The notes: generated by a model from the sequence alone, not told the origin. Numbered from the stretch's first letter, positions 46,052 to 55,052 are shown. The stretch is 64,000 nt of DNA from Microbacterium sp. LWH3-1.2 (GCF_040675855.1 NZ_JBEGIK010000001.1:1736001-1800000), one strand, 5' to 3'. Numbers and translations are program-made.

Positions 46052-47188
46052 TCAGGCGGCCTGGCCGCCGATCCAGACGCGGTGCACTGCGAGGGCGTCG
46101 TCCAGCAGCACCGCGTCGGCGAGCGCGCCCACGTCGAGGCTGCCGAGGTCGTCGCGGTGGATCGCGTGCGCGGGCTGCCGGCTGAGGGCGTGCGACGCGA
46201 CCTCGAGCGCCACGCCCGCGCCCACCACGTGGCGCAGCGCGGCATCCTGCGTGAGCGTCGAGCCGGCGATCGCACCGCCCTCTTCGAGCCGTGCCACCCC
46301 GTCGGTCACGCGCACCGCGAGGCCGCCCAGTTCGTACCGGCCGTCCTGCGCGCCGGCCGCGGCCATCGCGTCGGTGATGAGCGCGATCCGATCGCCGGCG
46401 ACCGCGAAGAGCGTTGCGATCAGTCCGAGGTCGACGTGCACGCCGTCGGCGATGACCTCGAGAGTCACGCGCTCGTCGCGCAGAGCCGAGACGACGGGAC
46501 CGGGGGCGCGGTGGTGGATGCCGGGCATCGCGTTGAACGCATGCGTGATGAGCGTCGCACCGGCGTCGAAGGCGCGTCGCGTCGTGTCGGCGTCGGCATT
46601 CGTGTGGCCCACCGCGACCGCGACGCCCGCCTCGACGAACCGCCGGATCGCGTCGAAGGCGCCCTGGCGCTCCGGCGCGAGCGTGATCTGGCGGATCGTC
46701 CCGCGTCCGGCCTCGAGAAGACGGTCGACGGATGCCGCGTCCGGGGCCCGCAGCAGCGACGCGGTGTGCGCACCTTTGTGGCCCGGGTCGAGGAACGGGC
46801 CCTCGAGGTGCGAGCCGAGGACAGTGGAATCGGCGTCGCAGAGGTCCGCGACCATCGCCACACGCGCCGCGAGGTCGTCGATCGGTGCGGTGATGAGCGA
46901 CAGCACCGCCCGCGTCGTCCCGTGGGCACGGTGGACGGCGCGTGCCGCGGCGATGGCCTCGGGCCCGTCGTCGAAGCTCGCGCCGGCGCCGCCGTGCCCG
47001 TGGATGTCGACGAAGCCGGGGACGAGGCATCCGTTCCCGCCGTCCACGACCTCGTCGGCGTGCGGGAGTTCGCCGCCGACGCCGGCCGCCGCGACGCGAT
47101 CACCTTCGAAGAGCGCCCATGCATCGGCGCGGTCGCTGTCGACCGACACGGAGCCCAGCAGGCGGACGGAGTGGACGAGGGTGCTCAT
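46052..47188 (-). CDS. nagA: N-acetylglucosamine-6-phosphate deacetylase
   Basis: The 378-residue amidohydrolase removes acetate from GlcNAc-6-phosphate. Metal and substrate motifs run in order: V-D-I-H-G-H-G-G near 60, H-L-E-G-P-F near 125, A-V-G-H-T-N near 190, T-H-A-F-N-A-M near 212 and I-T-D-A-M-A-A-A-G near 270. Length is normal. It follows the hexosaminidase gene by 27 bases on the same strand, so the two form an operon that likely answers to the ROK operator at 48845. Confidence 0.95.
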   Translation of the reverse strand: MSTLVHSVRLLGSVSVDSDRADAWALFEGDRVAAAGVGGELPHADEVVDGGNGCLVPGFVDIHGHGGAGASFDDGPEAIAAARAVHRAHGTTRAVLSLITAPIDDLAARVAMVADLCDADSTVLGSHLEGPFLDPGHKGAHTASLLRAPDAASVDRLLEAGRGTIRQITLAPERQGAFDAIRRFVEAGVAVAVGHTNADADTTRRAFDAGATLITHAFNAMPGIHHRAPGPVVSALRDERVTLEVIADGVHVDLGLIATLFAVAGDRIALITDAMAAAGAQDGRYELGGLAVRVTDGVARLEEGGAIAGSTLTQDAALRHVVGAGVALEVASHALSRQPAHAIHRDDLGSLDVGALADAVLLDDALAVHRVWIGGQAA

Positions 47189-47215
47189 GCGGTGCTCCGT
47201 ATCAGTCGGCGGCGG

Positions 47216-48844
47216 TCACTCGGTGGCCCACGGGATCTCGTCGGACGGGTGGAAGCCGATGCCCATGCTCGTCCACAGCGGCCCGAGGGCGCCGACGCGC
47301 TGGCGGAACGACGCCCAGGTGCGCAGCTCGCTCTTCCCCGTTGCCGGAGACCAGGCGGCCTCCGCGGCCGCCGCGGCGCGCGGGAAGGCCATGGTGTCGA
47401 TGTCGGCGGCGGTGCGGATCGTCTCGGTCCACAGCGGCGCCTCGACGCCGAGGATTCCGGCGTCGTCGACGCCGGGCACGACGTCCGACGGCTCCCACGA
47501 GTACGCGCGCTCGACGCTCGTCGGTCCGTTCGCCCATGTGAGCCCGCGCCCCGGCAGGTCGGGGTGCTGCATGTCGAGGTAGATGGCGTCAGCGGGCGAG
47601 AGGATCAGCTGCGCGCCGTTGTCGACGAACGCGGCCGCCTTCTCGGCGGCGCCCTCCTGCGGCGTGAGGAATCCCCAGTACTGGCCCACCGTGGTGTCCG
47701 CGATGCCGGGGGCGGCGCCTGCTTCGTGCCAGGCGACCGGCGTCTTGCCGAGGTCGGCGATGATCCCGCTCGCGCGTGCGACGAACGCCGCGAAGTCGTC
47801 GTCGGTCGTGGAGAGCGACTCGTCGCCGCCGAAGTGCAAGTAAGGGCCGGGGGTCATCGCGGCGAGCTCGCCGAACACGTCGGCCACGAAGTCGTAGGTC
47901 GCCTCGTCGTGGATCTTCAGCGATGAGAACCCGACGGCCATGCCGTCGTAGGGCGCGCCCACGCGCGGCTCCTCGCCGCCGTCGTCGCGGATGGTCTGGC
48001 GCATGTGGTCGCTGATGCTCGGATCTTCGGCGAGTTCGGGGTACGCGAGGCCGACCGCGTGCGTGTGGCCAGGCATGTCGATCTCGGGCACGACGATCAT
48101 GTGACGGGATGCCGCGTACTCGACGATCTCGCGGTAGTCGGCCTTCGTGTAGAAGCCGCCACCCTCGCCCTGACCGACGACACTGCCGCCGCCGACCGAC
48201 GTGCCCGACGCCTTCTCGGTGAGCTCGGGACGCGAGTCGAGCTGGATGCGCCAGCCCTGGTCGTCGGTGAGGTGCAGGTGCAGAGCGTTGAACTTGAGCG
48301 AGGCCCCGCGGTCGACGTAGGCCTTGACGGTGTCGACCGGGTGGAAGTGGCGGGCGACGTCGAGCATCAGGCCGCGGTAGGCGAAGCGCGGGGCGTCCTC
48401 GATCGTCACGGCAGGCAAGACCCACCCGTTGCCGTCGCGGGCGATGAGCTGACCGAGCGTCTGCACGCCGTAGAACAGTCCTGCCGCGTCGGCGCCGGTG
48501 ACGACGACGGATGCCTCGTCCGCGGCGATCCGGTACGACTCCGGCGCGCCCGAACCCGCGTCGACCCTCAGCTCGATCACCGAGCCGTGGCCGGTCGCGA
48601 GGCTCAGGCCCGTGCGGGTCTCGATGATCGCGGACAGGGCGGCGGCAGCATCCGTGTCTCCGTTCACCACCGCGGTGGTCGCGAGCCGGAAGGGCGCGCC
48701 GGAGCCCGCCTCGATCGAGACGGGAGCGGGGACGACGGCGGGAAGCGACACGGTGTCTCCATTCTGTGCGACCGGGGTGCAGCCGGCCAGCAGCGCGGAG
48801 GTGAGGGCGGCTGCCGCGACAACCCGTCCACGCCGACGATTCAT
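47216..48844 (-). CDS. Secreted beta-N-acetylhexosaminidase (GH20 lipoprotein)
   Basis: The 542-residue enzyme releases terminal GlcNAc from chito-oligosaccharides or glycans outside the cell. A lipoprotein signal peptide ends in L-L-A-G-C. An N-terminal GH20b domain (about 40-160) precedes the catalytic barrel with R-G-L-M-L-D-V-A-R-H-F, L-H-L-H-L-T-D-D-Q-G-W and the catalytic D341-E342 in H-F-G-G-D-E. The ATG at 48844 lies directly after an operator-like site and has no clear Shine-Dalgarno, so the mRNA may be leaderless. It works with NagA, which is encoded next in the operon. Confidence 0.94.
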   Translation of the reverse strand: MNRRRGRVVAAAALTSALLAGCTPVAQNGDTVSLPAVVPAPVSIEAGSGAPFRLATTAVVNGDTDAAAALSAIIETRTGLSLATGHGSVIELRVDAGSGAPESYRIAADEASVVVTGADAAGLFYGVQTLGQLIARDGNGWVLPAVTIEDAPRFAYRGLMLDVARHFHPVDTVKAYVDRGASLKFNALHLHLTDDQGWRIQLDSRPELTEKASGTSVGGGSVVGQGEGGGFYTKADYREIVEYAASRHMIVVPEIDMPGHTHAVGLAYPELAEDPSISDHMRQTIRDDGGEEPRVGAPYDGMAVGFSSLKIHDEATYDFVADVFGELAAMTPGPYLHFGGDESLSTTDDDFAAFVARASGIIADLGKTPVAWHEAGAAPGIADTTVGQYWGFLTPQEGAAEKAAAFVDNGAQLILSPADAIYLDMQHPDLPGRGLTWANGPTSVERAYSWEPSDVVPGVDDAGILGVEAPLWTETIRTAADIDTMAFPRAAAAAEAAWSPATGKSELRTWASFRQRVGALGPLWTSMGIGFHPSDEIPWATE

Positions 48845-48859
48845 GTAAAGAGTCCTAAC
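48845..48859. promoter_or_regulatory. Candidate ROK operator before the hexosaminidase-nagA operon
   Basis: On the minus strand the sequence is GTTAGGACTCTTTAC, ending immediately before the ATG. It shares ten fixed positions (GTTAG-N-A-N2-C-N-TTAC) with the site at 35707-35721 in front of the ROK regulator gene. Confidence 0.5.
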
Positions 48860-48897
48860 AAAAGGGGTGGGAATCAGCCTAGCCGTTCGTGTTCCGT

Positions 48898-48903
48898 TAT
48901 GCT
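48898..48903 (+). promoter_or_regulatory. Probable -10 box (TATGCT) of glyA
   Basis: TATGCT fits TANNNT and ends about five bases before the first paired bases of the riboswitch, so the transcript would begin with the aptamer. Confidence 0.5.
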
Positions 48904-48906
48904 CGG

Positions 48907-48983
48907 TGTGTCGCGACTGGCGTTGAGGTGGGCCACCACCGGGGAGCGACCGACTACGGCATTCGACCGCACGCCTGGGCCGA
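48907..48983 (+). ncRNA. ZTP riboswitch (pfl motif) controlling glyA-folD
   Basis: The leader contains the conserved pfl-motif blocks in order: CGCGACTGGCG (48912-48922), GGTGGGCCACCACCGGGGAG (about 48927-48946) and, after a variable linker, CCGCACGCCTGGGC (48968-48981), whose last part forms the known pseudoknot. The class senses the purine intermediates ZMP/ZTP and turns on one-carbon genes when 10-formyl-THF runs short. Being upstream of glyA and folD is its classical setting. The glyA ATG is about 43 bases further on, so translational control is likely, since no separate terminator stem is evident. Confidence 0.85.
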
Positions 48984-49025
48984 TGTGGAACACCCCTATC
49001 CGAAAGCCGTGAGTCTGGAGATCGC

Positions 49026-50300
49026 ATGACCGATCAGTTCTTCAACGCCCCGCTCGCCGAGGTCGATCCCGAGATCGCCCAGGTGCTCGACCGCGAGCTC
49101 GACCGTCAGCGCGGTTATCTCGAGATGATCGCCTCCGAGAACTTCGTTCCCGTCTCCGTGCTGCAGTCGCAGGGCTCGGTGCTCACCAACAAGTACGCCG
49201 AGGGCTACCCGGGACGCCGCTACTACGGCGGCTGCGAAGAGGTCGACGTCGCGGAGGAGCTCGCCATCCACCGCGCCAAGGCGCTGTTCGGGGCCGAGTT
49301 CGCGAACGTCCAGCCGCACTCGGGCGCCACCGCCAACGCCGCCGTGCTGCACGCCATCGCGCGCCCCGGCGACACGCTGCTCGGCCTCTCGCTCGACCAG
49401 GGCGGCCACCTGACGCACGGCATGAAGATCAACTTCTCGGGCCGCCTCTACAACATCGTCGCGTACGGCGTCGACCCCGAGACCTCGACCATCGACATGG
49501 ACGAGGTGCGCCGACTCGCCCTCGAGCACAAGCCCAAGGTCATCATCGCCGGCTGGTCGGCCTACCCGCGCCAGCTCGACTTCGCCGCCTTCCGCGCGAT
49601 CGCCGACGAGGTCGGCGCGACTCTGTGGGTCGACATGGCGCACTTCGCCGGTCTCGTCGCGGCCGGCCTGCACCCGAACCCGGTGCCGCACGCCCATGTC
49701 GTGTCGTCGACCGTGCACAAGACGATCGGCGGCCCCCGCTCGGGCTTCATCCTCACCAACGACGCCGACATCGCGAAGAAGATCAACACCGCCGTCTTCC
49801 CCGGGCAGCAGGGCGGCCCCCTCATGCACGTGATCGCAGCCAAGGCGACGGCGTTCAAGCTCGCGGCGACCCCCGAGTTCAAGGAACGCCAGGAGCGCGT
49901 GCTGCGCGGCGCCCACATCATCGCCGAACGCCTGTCGCAGCCCGACGTCGCCGGCGCGGGGATCACGGTCCGCTCGGGCGGCACCGACGTGCACCTCGTG
50001 CTGGTCGACCTCCGCAACGCCGAGATCGACGGCAAGCAGGCCGAGGACCTTCTGCACGAGATCCACATCACGGTGAACCGCAACGCGGTCCCCAACGACC
50101 CGCGCCCGCCGATGGTGACGTCGGGCTTGCGGATCGGCACGCCGGCGCTCGCGACCCGCGGCTTCGGCGACGCCGAGTTCACGGAGGTCGCCGACATCAT
50201 CGCGCTTGCGCTGCTGCCCGGTGCCGACGTCGAAGAGCTGCGCCTGCGCGTCTCGGCCCTGACCGCCCAGTTCCCGCTGTACCCCGACTTCCGCCACTGA
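49026..50300 (+). CDS. glyA: Serine hydroxymethyltransferase
   Basis: The 424-residue PLP enzyme makes glycine and 5,10-methylene-THF from serine. The lysine that binds PLP is K232 in [14 protein letters not shown]. Other family segments are [20 protein letters not shown] and Q-P-H-S-G-A-T-A-N. The start follows CTGGAG. It is under the ZTP riboswitch and is followed by folD, which uses its product. Confidence 0.97.
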   Translation: MTDQFFNAPLAEVDPEIAQVLDRELDRQRGYLEMIASENFVPVSVLQSQGSVLTNKYAEGYPGRRYYGGCEEVDVAEELAIHRAKALFGAEFANVQPHSGATANAAVLHAIARPGDTLLGLSLDQGGHLTHGMKINFSGRLYNIVAYGVDPETSTIDMDEVRRLALEHKPKVIIAGWSAYPRQLDFAAFRAIADEVGATLWVDMAHFAGLVAAGLHPNPVPHAHVVSSTVHKTIGGPRSGFILTNDADIAKKINTAVFPGQQGGPLMHVIAAKATAFKLAATPEFKERQERVLRGAHIIAERLSQPDVAGAGITVRSGGTDVHLVLVDLRNAEIDGKQAEDLLHEIHITVNRNAVPNDPRPPMVTSGLRIGTPALATRGFGDAEFTEVADIIALALLPGADVEELRLRVSALTAQFPLYPDFRH

Positions 50301-50351
50301 GCGGGAGAGCCGCCGCATCGCGGGGGCGTCGTCTGGTACGACTGTCGACAC

Positions 50352-50381
50352 GGATGCCGCGGCCGGAGGGTCGCGGCATCC
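50352..50381 (+). terminator. Hairpin after glyA
   Basis: GGATGCCGCG and CGCGGCATCC form a perfect 10-bp stem with a ten-base loop, about 50 bases after the glyA stop. Like the ABC and icd terminators, its stem contains the GGATGC word. It may be a partial terminator before folD. Confidence 0.55.
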
Positions 50382-50398
50382 ACCCCTCCGTCCGCGGT

Positions 50399-50472
50399 CC
50401 GCGAGACTGCAACCGGGACCCGAGACTGCGGGTGTGCAACCGCTGTCTCGGGGCCCCGATGCAGTTTCGCGG
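50399..50472. repeat. Nested inverted repeat between glyA and folD
   Basis: Outer arms CCGCGAGACTGCA (50399-50411) and TGCAGTTTCGCGG (50460-50472) match at 12 of 13 positions. Inner arms CCCGAGAC (50419-50426) and GTCTCGGG (50445-50452) are perfect. GAGACTGC and TGCAAC recur inside. No known riboswitch pattern is recognised; it looks like an interspersed palindromic repeat. Confidence 0.55.
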
Positions 50473-50510
50473 GCGCCGGCGGTGCACGAACGCCAAACGA
50501 AAGGGCGGAC

Positions 50511-51392
50511 ATGACCGCACAGAAGCTCGACGGGCGCGCGGCCGCGGCCCAGATCAAGGACGAACTGCGCGAGCGGGTCGCGGCGCTCAAGGAGCGGGGC
50601 ATCACCCCCGGCATCGCCACCGTGCTCGTCGGCGCCGACCCGGCTTCGCAGCTGTACGTGGGGATGAAGCACCGCGAATCCGAGGCGATCGGCATGAACT
50701 CGATCCAGCGGGAGCTGCCGGCCGACGCCACGCAGGCCGAGGTCGAGGCGCTCATCGACGATCTGAACGCGGATCCGACGTGCCACGGCTACATCGTGCA
50801 GCTGCCGCTGCCGAAGCACCTCGACACCGACGCGATCCTCGAGCGCATCGACCCTGCGAAGGACGCCGACGGCCTGCACCCGACGAATCTCGGACGGCTC
50901 GTGCTCAACGTCAACTCGCCGATCACCACGCCGCTGCCATGCACCCCCCGCGGTGTCATCGAGCTGCTGCTGCGCAACGACTACGACCTCAAGGGCAAGG
51001 ACGTGGTCGTCGTCGGTCGCGGCGTGACCATCGGTCGCTCGATCGGCCTGCTGCTCACGCGCCGCGAGATCAACGCGACCGTGACCCTCACCCACACCGG
51101 CACCGCCGACCTGTCGCACCACCTGCGCCAGGCGGACGTCATCGTGGCTGCGGCGGGCGTCAAGCACATCGTCCGCGCCGAGGACGTCAAGCCCGGCGCC
51201 GCGGTACTCGACGTCGGCGTCACCCGTGAGGACGACCCCGAGACCGGCAGGTCCCGCGTGCATGGCGATGTCGACCCCGACGTCGCCGAGGTCGCCGGCT
51301 ACCTCTCGCCGAACCCCGGCGGGGTGGGCCCGATGACGGTCGCGCTCCTCATGACGAACGTCGTCGAGGCCGCGGAGCGCTCGCTCGCCTGA
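50511..51392 (+). CDS. folD: Methylene-THF dehydrogenase / methenyl-THF cyclohydrolase
   Basis: The 293-residue bifunctional enzyme interconverts 5,10-methylene-THF and 10-formyl-THF. It shows the substrate region Y-V-G-M-K-H near 55, Q-L-P-L-P-K-H-L near 100, and a Rossmann segment [17 protein letters not shown] near 165. The C-terminal [10 protein letters not shown] is intact. The ATG at 50511 has AAGGGCGG upstream. It supplies the formyl donor for PurN and PurH. Confidence 0.97.
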   Translation: MTAQKLDGRAAAAQIKDELRERVAALKERGITPGIATVLVGADPASQLYVGMKHRESEAIGMNSIQRELPADATQAEVEALIDDLNADPTCHGYIVQLPLPKHLDTDAILERIDPAKDADGLHPTNLGRLVLNVNSPITTPLPCTPRGVIELLLRNDYDLKGKDVVVVGRGVTIGRSIGLLLTRREINATVTLTHTGTADLSHHLRQADVIVAAAGVKHIVRAEDVKPGAAVLDVGVTREDDPETGRSRVHGDVDPDVAEVAGYLSPNPGGVGPMTVALLMTNVVEAAERSLA

Positions 51393-51394
51393 CG

Positions 51395-52042
51395 TCAGGC
51401 CGCGACGAGCTCGTCGCGTGCGCGCGGGGCGACGGACTCGGCATCCGTCGCTCCGAACGACGCCATCCCGCGGACCCAGCGCTCGCGGTCGGCTTCGGAG
51501 CTGTGCCGCACCTCCGCGAGGCGCGTCACGCCGCGGACCTTGATGCCGCAGTATTCGAGCGTCGCGGTGCGCAGGGACCGGATCGGCGCATCGCGGTAGA
51601 CCCACGCGTTCCAGAAGGCGGGGGAGTCCATCGTCATGACGATGCGCGCGCTGCGACCGGTCAGCAGCTTGTCCCACAGTCGACCGGTCGGACGGTAGCG
51701 GTACGCGAAGCCGCGTACGAACACGCGGTCGATCCACGTCTTGAGGGCACCAGGGAGCGCGCCCCACCACTGGGGGAAGAAGAAGACGAGGTGGTCGGCC
51801 CAGTCCACGTCGGCGACGTAGGCGGCGACCTCGGGCGGGAGCTGCACGTCCGCCTCGGTACGGGGAAGCCGCACGTCGTCGCGCTGCGACGGATGCTGCG
51901 GCACGGCGTCCTTCGCGAGGTCGACGACGCGCACCTCGGCGCCGCCGGTGCGTGCGGCGTCGGCGTACGACTGGGCGAGGGCGTGGTTGAGACTGCCGGC
52001 GAAGGGCGTGCCGACGATCACGAGGATGCGGGGAGCGTTCAT
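51395..52042 (-). CDS. NAD(P)H-dependent flavin oxidoreductase (KefF/NQO1-like)
   Basis: The 215-residue flavodoxin-fold protein has a phosphate loop V-G-T-P-F-A-G-S-L-N-H-A, F-F-F-P-Q-W-W-G-A-L-P-G-A-L-K near 95 and G-F-A-Y-R-Y, all typical of the quinone reductase family of about 200 residues. The ATG at 52042 overlaps the stop of the MarR gene. A MarR/quinone-reductase pair is a common arrangement for quinone or electrophile defence; the actual inducer is unknown. Confidence 0.88.
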   Translation of the reverse strand: MNAPRILVIVGTPFAGSLNHALAQSYADAARTGGAEVRVVDLAKDAVPQHPSQRDDVRLPRTEADVQLPPEVAAYVADVDWADHLVFFFPQWWGALPGALKTWIDRVFVRGFAYRYRPTGRLWDKLLTGRSARIVMTMDSPAFWNAWVYRDAPIRSLRTATLEYCGIKVRGVTRLAEVRHSSEADRERWVRGMASFGATDAESVAPRARDELVAA

Positions 52043-52521
52043 GCGAGGGTCTCCTGAGGGTGGTGGGCGGCACCCGGGCCGGGCGCCGGCTGTTGCTGGA
52101 TGAAGGCGGTGAGGGCGACGAGCTGGGCGTTCAGCCGCGGCGCGTCGATGGGGTCGCCGGCGAGCGAGGGGTGGGTCAGCATCGCGGCGAACTCGCGCTC
52201 GAGCACCTCGCCGGCGTCGCGCACGAGGGCGGTGCCCTTGTCGGTGAGCGAGAGCAGGATGCTGCGGCCCGCGCCGGGCTGGGACACGGCGGTGATCCAG
52301 CCGTCCTCGACGAGCGCGGGCACCCGCTTGCTCACGGCGGCCTTGGTGACGCCGAGGCAGCGGGCGAGCGTCGTCATGTCTACGGGCTCGTGGTCGTAGA
52401 GCACGGCCAGGAACTGGAAGTGGTTGAACGTGACGCCCCACCCCGTCTGCAGGGCGGCGTCGGCGAACGCGTCGAGCTCGGCGATGAGCTCGTGGAGGGT
52501 GAAGGTCAGGCGGTCGGACAC
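52039..52521 (-). CDS. MarR family transcriptional regulator
   Basis: The 160-residue protein has the winged-helix core P-V-D-M-T-T-L-A-R-C-L-G-V-T-K-A-A-V-S-K-R (about residues 47-67) and the wing that follows, flanked by dimerisation helices. The GTG start at 52521 is preceded by operator-like inverted repeats, so it is probably autoregulated and represses the co-transcribed oxidoreductase. Confidence 0.88.
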   Translation of the reverse strand: MSDRLTFTLHELIAELDAFADAALQTGWGVTFNHFQFLAVLYDHEPVDMTTLARCLGVTKAAVSKRVPALVEDGWITAVSQPGAGRSILLSLTDKGTALVRDAGEVLEREFAAMLTHPSLAGDPIDAPRLNAQLVALTAFIQQQPAPGPGAAHHPQETLA

Positions 52522-52535
52522 ATCACTGAGTAAAC

Positions 52536-52567
52536 CAGTTGACTCACCCTAAGTCAACAGGTTGACT
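52536..52567. promoter_or_regulatory. Operator-like repeats upstream of the MarR gene
   Basis: AGTCAAC-AG-GTTGACT (52552-52567) is a perfect inverted repeat, and a further GTTGACTCAC lies at 52538, repeated at 52561. The block is 15-46 bases before the MarR start codon, where a MarR dimer would block transcription. Confidence 0.6.
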
Positions 52568-52601
52568 CACTGACCCGCCGTGAATACCGGGGATGCGGGG
52601 G

Positions 52602-53336
52602 TCACGCGGTGAAGCGGGCGAGGAACTCCCGGGTGCGGGCTTCCTGCGGGGCCGCGAGGACCTCGGAAGGCGGCCCCTGCTCGACGATCGTGCCGGCGTC
52701 GAGGAAGACCACTCGGTGCGCGACGTCGCGCGCGAAGGCCATCTCGTGCGTCGCCATCAGGATGGTCGCGCCGTCGGCGGCGAGCTGCCGCACCAGCTCG
52801 AGCACCTCGCCCACCAGCTCGGGGTCGAGCGCTGAGGTGATCTCGTCGAGGAACAGCACCTCGGGGTCGGTCGCGATGGCCCGCACGATCGCAGCGCGCT
52901 GCTGCTGGCCCCCCGAGAGGCGGTCGGGGTGCTCGAGGGCGAGGTCGGCGAGGCCGATGCGGCCGAGCAGCTCGATGGCTCGAGCCTCGGCCTCACGGCG
53001 GGGTCTCCGGTTCACCACCCGCGAAGCAAGGGTGACGTTGTCGAGCACCGAGAGGTGCGGGAAGAGGTTGTAGCTCTGGAACACGGCGCCGAAGCGTGCT
53101 CGCACGCGGTTGGCGTCGACGCGCGGATCGGAGATGTCCTCGTCATCGAGGAAGATCTGCCCGTCGTCGATCGGCTCGAGGAGGTTGAGGCACCGCAGCA
53201 GTGTCGACTTGCCCGACCCGCTCGCGCCGATGAGCGCGACGACTTCGTGCGACGCGAGGTCGACGTCGACGCCGCGGAGCACCTCGCGCTCGCCGAACGA
53301 CTTGTGGATGCCGGTCGCGCGCAGCAGGGCGGTCAC
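52602..53336 (-). CDS. Polar amino acid ABC transporter ATPase
   Basis: The 244-residue ATPase has Walker A G-A-S-G-S-G-K-S, Q-loop F-Q-S-Y-N-L-F, signature L-S-G-G-Q-Q-Q-R and Walker B V-L-F-L-D-E with the H-loop A-T-H-E. The Q-S-Y-N-L-F-P-H signature is typical of the GlnQ/HisP family. The GTG at 53336 overlaps the permease stop (GTGA). Confidence 0.93.
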   Translation of the reverse strand: MTALLRATGIHKSFGEREVLRGVDVDLASHEVVALIGASGSGKSTLLRCLNLLEPIDDGQIFLDDEDISDPRVDANRVRARFGAVFQSYNLFPHLSVLDNVTLASRVVNRRPRREAEARAIELLGRIGLADLALEHPDRLSGGQQQRAAIVRAIATDPEVLFLDEITSALDPELVGEVLELVRQLAADGATILMATHEMAFARDVAHRVVFLDAGTIVEQGPPSEVLAAPQEARTREFLARFTA

Positions 53337-54178
53337 AGGATCGCCCCCGCCTGCTCGCGCTCCCGCAGCCTCGCGGTGTACCAGTCGGTCAGGCGGATCG
53401 TCGGGATCGCGAGGAGGATGAACAGGACGCCGGCTACGACGTACGGCGTGAAGTTGTACGTGAGCGAGGCCACCGATCGGGCGGCGGCGATCGCATCGAC
53501 CGCGCCCAGGATGGAGATCAGTCCGACATCCTTCTGCATCGAGATGAAGTCGTTCATGAGGGGCGGGGTGATCTTGCGCAGGGCCTGGGGCAGCACGACA
53601 CGACGCAGCGACTGCACGTACCCGAGCCCGAGCGCGCGCGCAGCGAGGCGCTGCGAGGGATGGACGGCCTCGATCCCGGCGCGGATCACCTCGGCGACGT
53701 ATGCGGAGTACGTGAGTGTCACCGCGATGACCCCGAGCAGCACTACCGGCATGCGCGTGTTCGTGATGGTCGGCAGTCCGAAGCCGATGAGGTACAGCAC
53801 GATGATGAACGGCAGGCCGCGGAAGAGATCTGTGTAGCCGGCGGCGAGCACGCGCGCGGGAAAGAAGACGGGCCCGCGCAGCGTGCGCAGCACGGCGATC
53901 ACGAGAGCGACCGCTGCGACGGTGACGACCGAGTAGGCCAGGACCTGCAGGTTGATCAGGAAGCCGTCCCACACCTTCGGCAGCGCCTGGATCGCGACGT
54001 CGAGATTGAAGAAGGACTGCTGAACCTTCGACCAGCCCTCGGTGTTGATCACCGTCACCCAGACGATCACCGCGAACGCGAGCGTTGAGGAGATCGCGAT
54101 GAGCACCGACCGCCGCGAGCGGCGGCGCCGGTAGGCGCGACGGTCGAGCTCGAGCGCGCTGGGCTGGTGCAGGGTCAC
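53333..54178 (-). CDS. Polar amino acid ABC transporter permease
   Basis: The 281-residue permease of the HisM type has about five or six membrane helices and the conserved Y-T-D-L-F-R-G-L-P-F-I-I (about 125-136) and E-V-I-R-A-G-I-E-A-V-H-P-S-Q-R-L-A-A segments. It is the only permease in the cluster, so the channel would be a homodimer. The start has a GGTGACCCTGCACC region without a clear binding site. The gene follows the binding protein by 22 bases. Confidence 0.92.
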   Translation of the reverse strand: MTLHQPSALELDRRAYRRRRSRRSVLIAISSTLAFAVIVWVTVINTEGWSKVQQSFFNLDVAIQALPKVWDGFLINLQVLAYSVVTVAAVALVIAVLRTLRGPVFFPARVLAAGYTDLFRGLPFIIVLYLIGFGLPTITNTRMPVVLLGVIAVTLTYSAYVAEVIRAGIEAVHPSQRLAARALGLGYVQSLRRVVLPQALRKITPPLMNDFISMQKDVGLISILGAVDAIAAARSVASLTYNFTPYVVAGVLFILLAIPTIRLTDWYTARLREREQAGAIL

Positions 54179-54200
54179 CGAACGAACGTAGCCGACGCGG

Positions 54201-55052
54201 TCACTTCAGCTGCGGTACGCCTTCGCTGAGCACCGAGAGCCACTCCTCCTCGAGCTCATCGAGCGTGCCGTTCTCGCGGAGGGTGTCGACAGCCGCGGTG
54301 ACGTCCGCGGTCAGAGGGGAGTCCTTCGCAAGGAGCAGGCCCCATTGATCGGGGACTCCCGCCGCCGGCAGCTCGCCCACGGTGAAGGAGTCGTCGATGT
54401 AGAAGTTCACCGCGGTGTACGCGGTCGGGGTGTCGAGCACGATGGCGTCGATCTGGCCGGCCTTCAGGGCGGCGACGGCGTCCTCGTTGGAGCCGTAGAG
54501 CTGAGGCGCAGTGGTCGGGGCGATGGCCTGCTCGATCGTCGTCGCGCTCGTGGATCCCGACATCGCGCCCAGCACCAGACCCTTGAGTCCCGCGATGTCG
54601 GTCACTCCCTCGGCCGCGCCGCCCTTCAGCGCGACCACCGACTGGCTCGCCTCGTAGTACGGCGACGAGAAGTCGACGGCCTGCTTGCGCTCGTCGGTGA
54701 TCGTGTACTGCTGGATGTTGAAATCGAAACTCTTCGGTCCCGGCGCGATCGCGGCCTCGAAGCTCGTCCGCACCCACTCGACATCCTCGGGGGCGAAGCC
54801 CAGCTCCTCGGCGACGGCGTAGGCGATGGCCGCCTCGAACCCCTCGCCCGACTCGGGGTCGTCGTCGATCACGTAAGGCTCATAGGCCGTCTCGCCGGTC
54901 GCGATGGTGAGCTTGCCGGGCGTGAGGTAGCCCCCCTCGGCGGCCGGCGACTCGCTGCTCGCGGGCGCGGACCCCGAGGCGCAGCCGCTCAGGGCGAGCG
55001 CGGCGGCGGCGAGGCCGGCGGCGATGCGGACGAGACGGATGCGGCGCGACAT
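54201..55052 (-). CDS. Amino acid ABC transporter solute-binding lipoprotein
   Basis: The 283-residue protein has a lipoprotein signal ending L-S-G-C24 and a family-3 solute-binding domain: K-L-T-I-A-T near 48, Y-E-P-Y-V, G-F-E-A-A-I-A-Y-A-V-A near 70 and the binding-site strand V-D-F-S-S-P-Y-Y near 125. GGAGGCACC precedes the ATG. It heads the three-gene importer operon. The ligand is probably a polar amino acid; I cannot say which. Confidence 0.9.
   Translation of the reverse strand: MSRRIRLVRIAAGLAAAALALSGCASGSAPASSESPAAEGGYLTPGKLTIATGETAYEPYVIDDDPESGEGFEAAIAYAVAEELGFAPEDVEWVRTSFEAAIAPGPKSFDFNIQQYTITDERKQAVDFSSPYYEASQSVVALKGGAAEGVTDIAGLKGLVLGAMSGSTSATTIEQAIAPTTAPQLYGSNEDAVAALKAGQIDAIVLDTPTAYTAVNFYIDDSFTVGELPAAGVPDQWGLLLAKDSPLTADVTAAVDTLRENGTLDELEEEWLSVLSEGVPQLK

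Noticed and set aside
50301-50510. Second riboswitch before folD
   Set aside because: None of the pfl, glycine or folate riboswitch blocks is present; only inverted repeats are seen.
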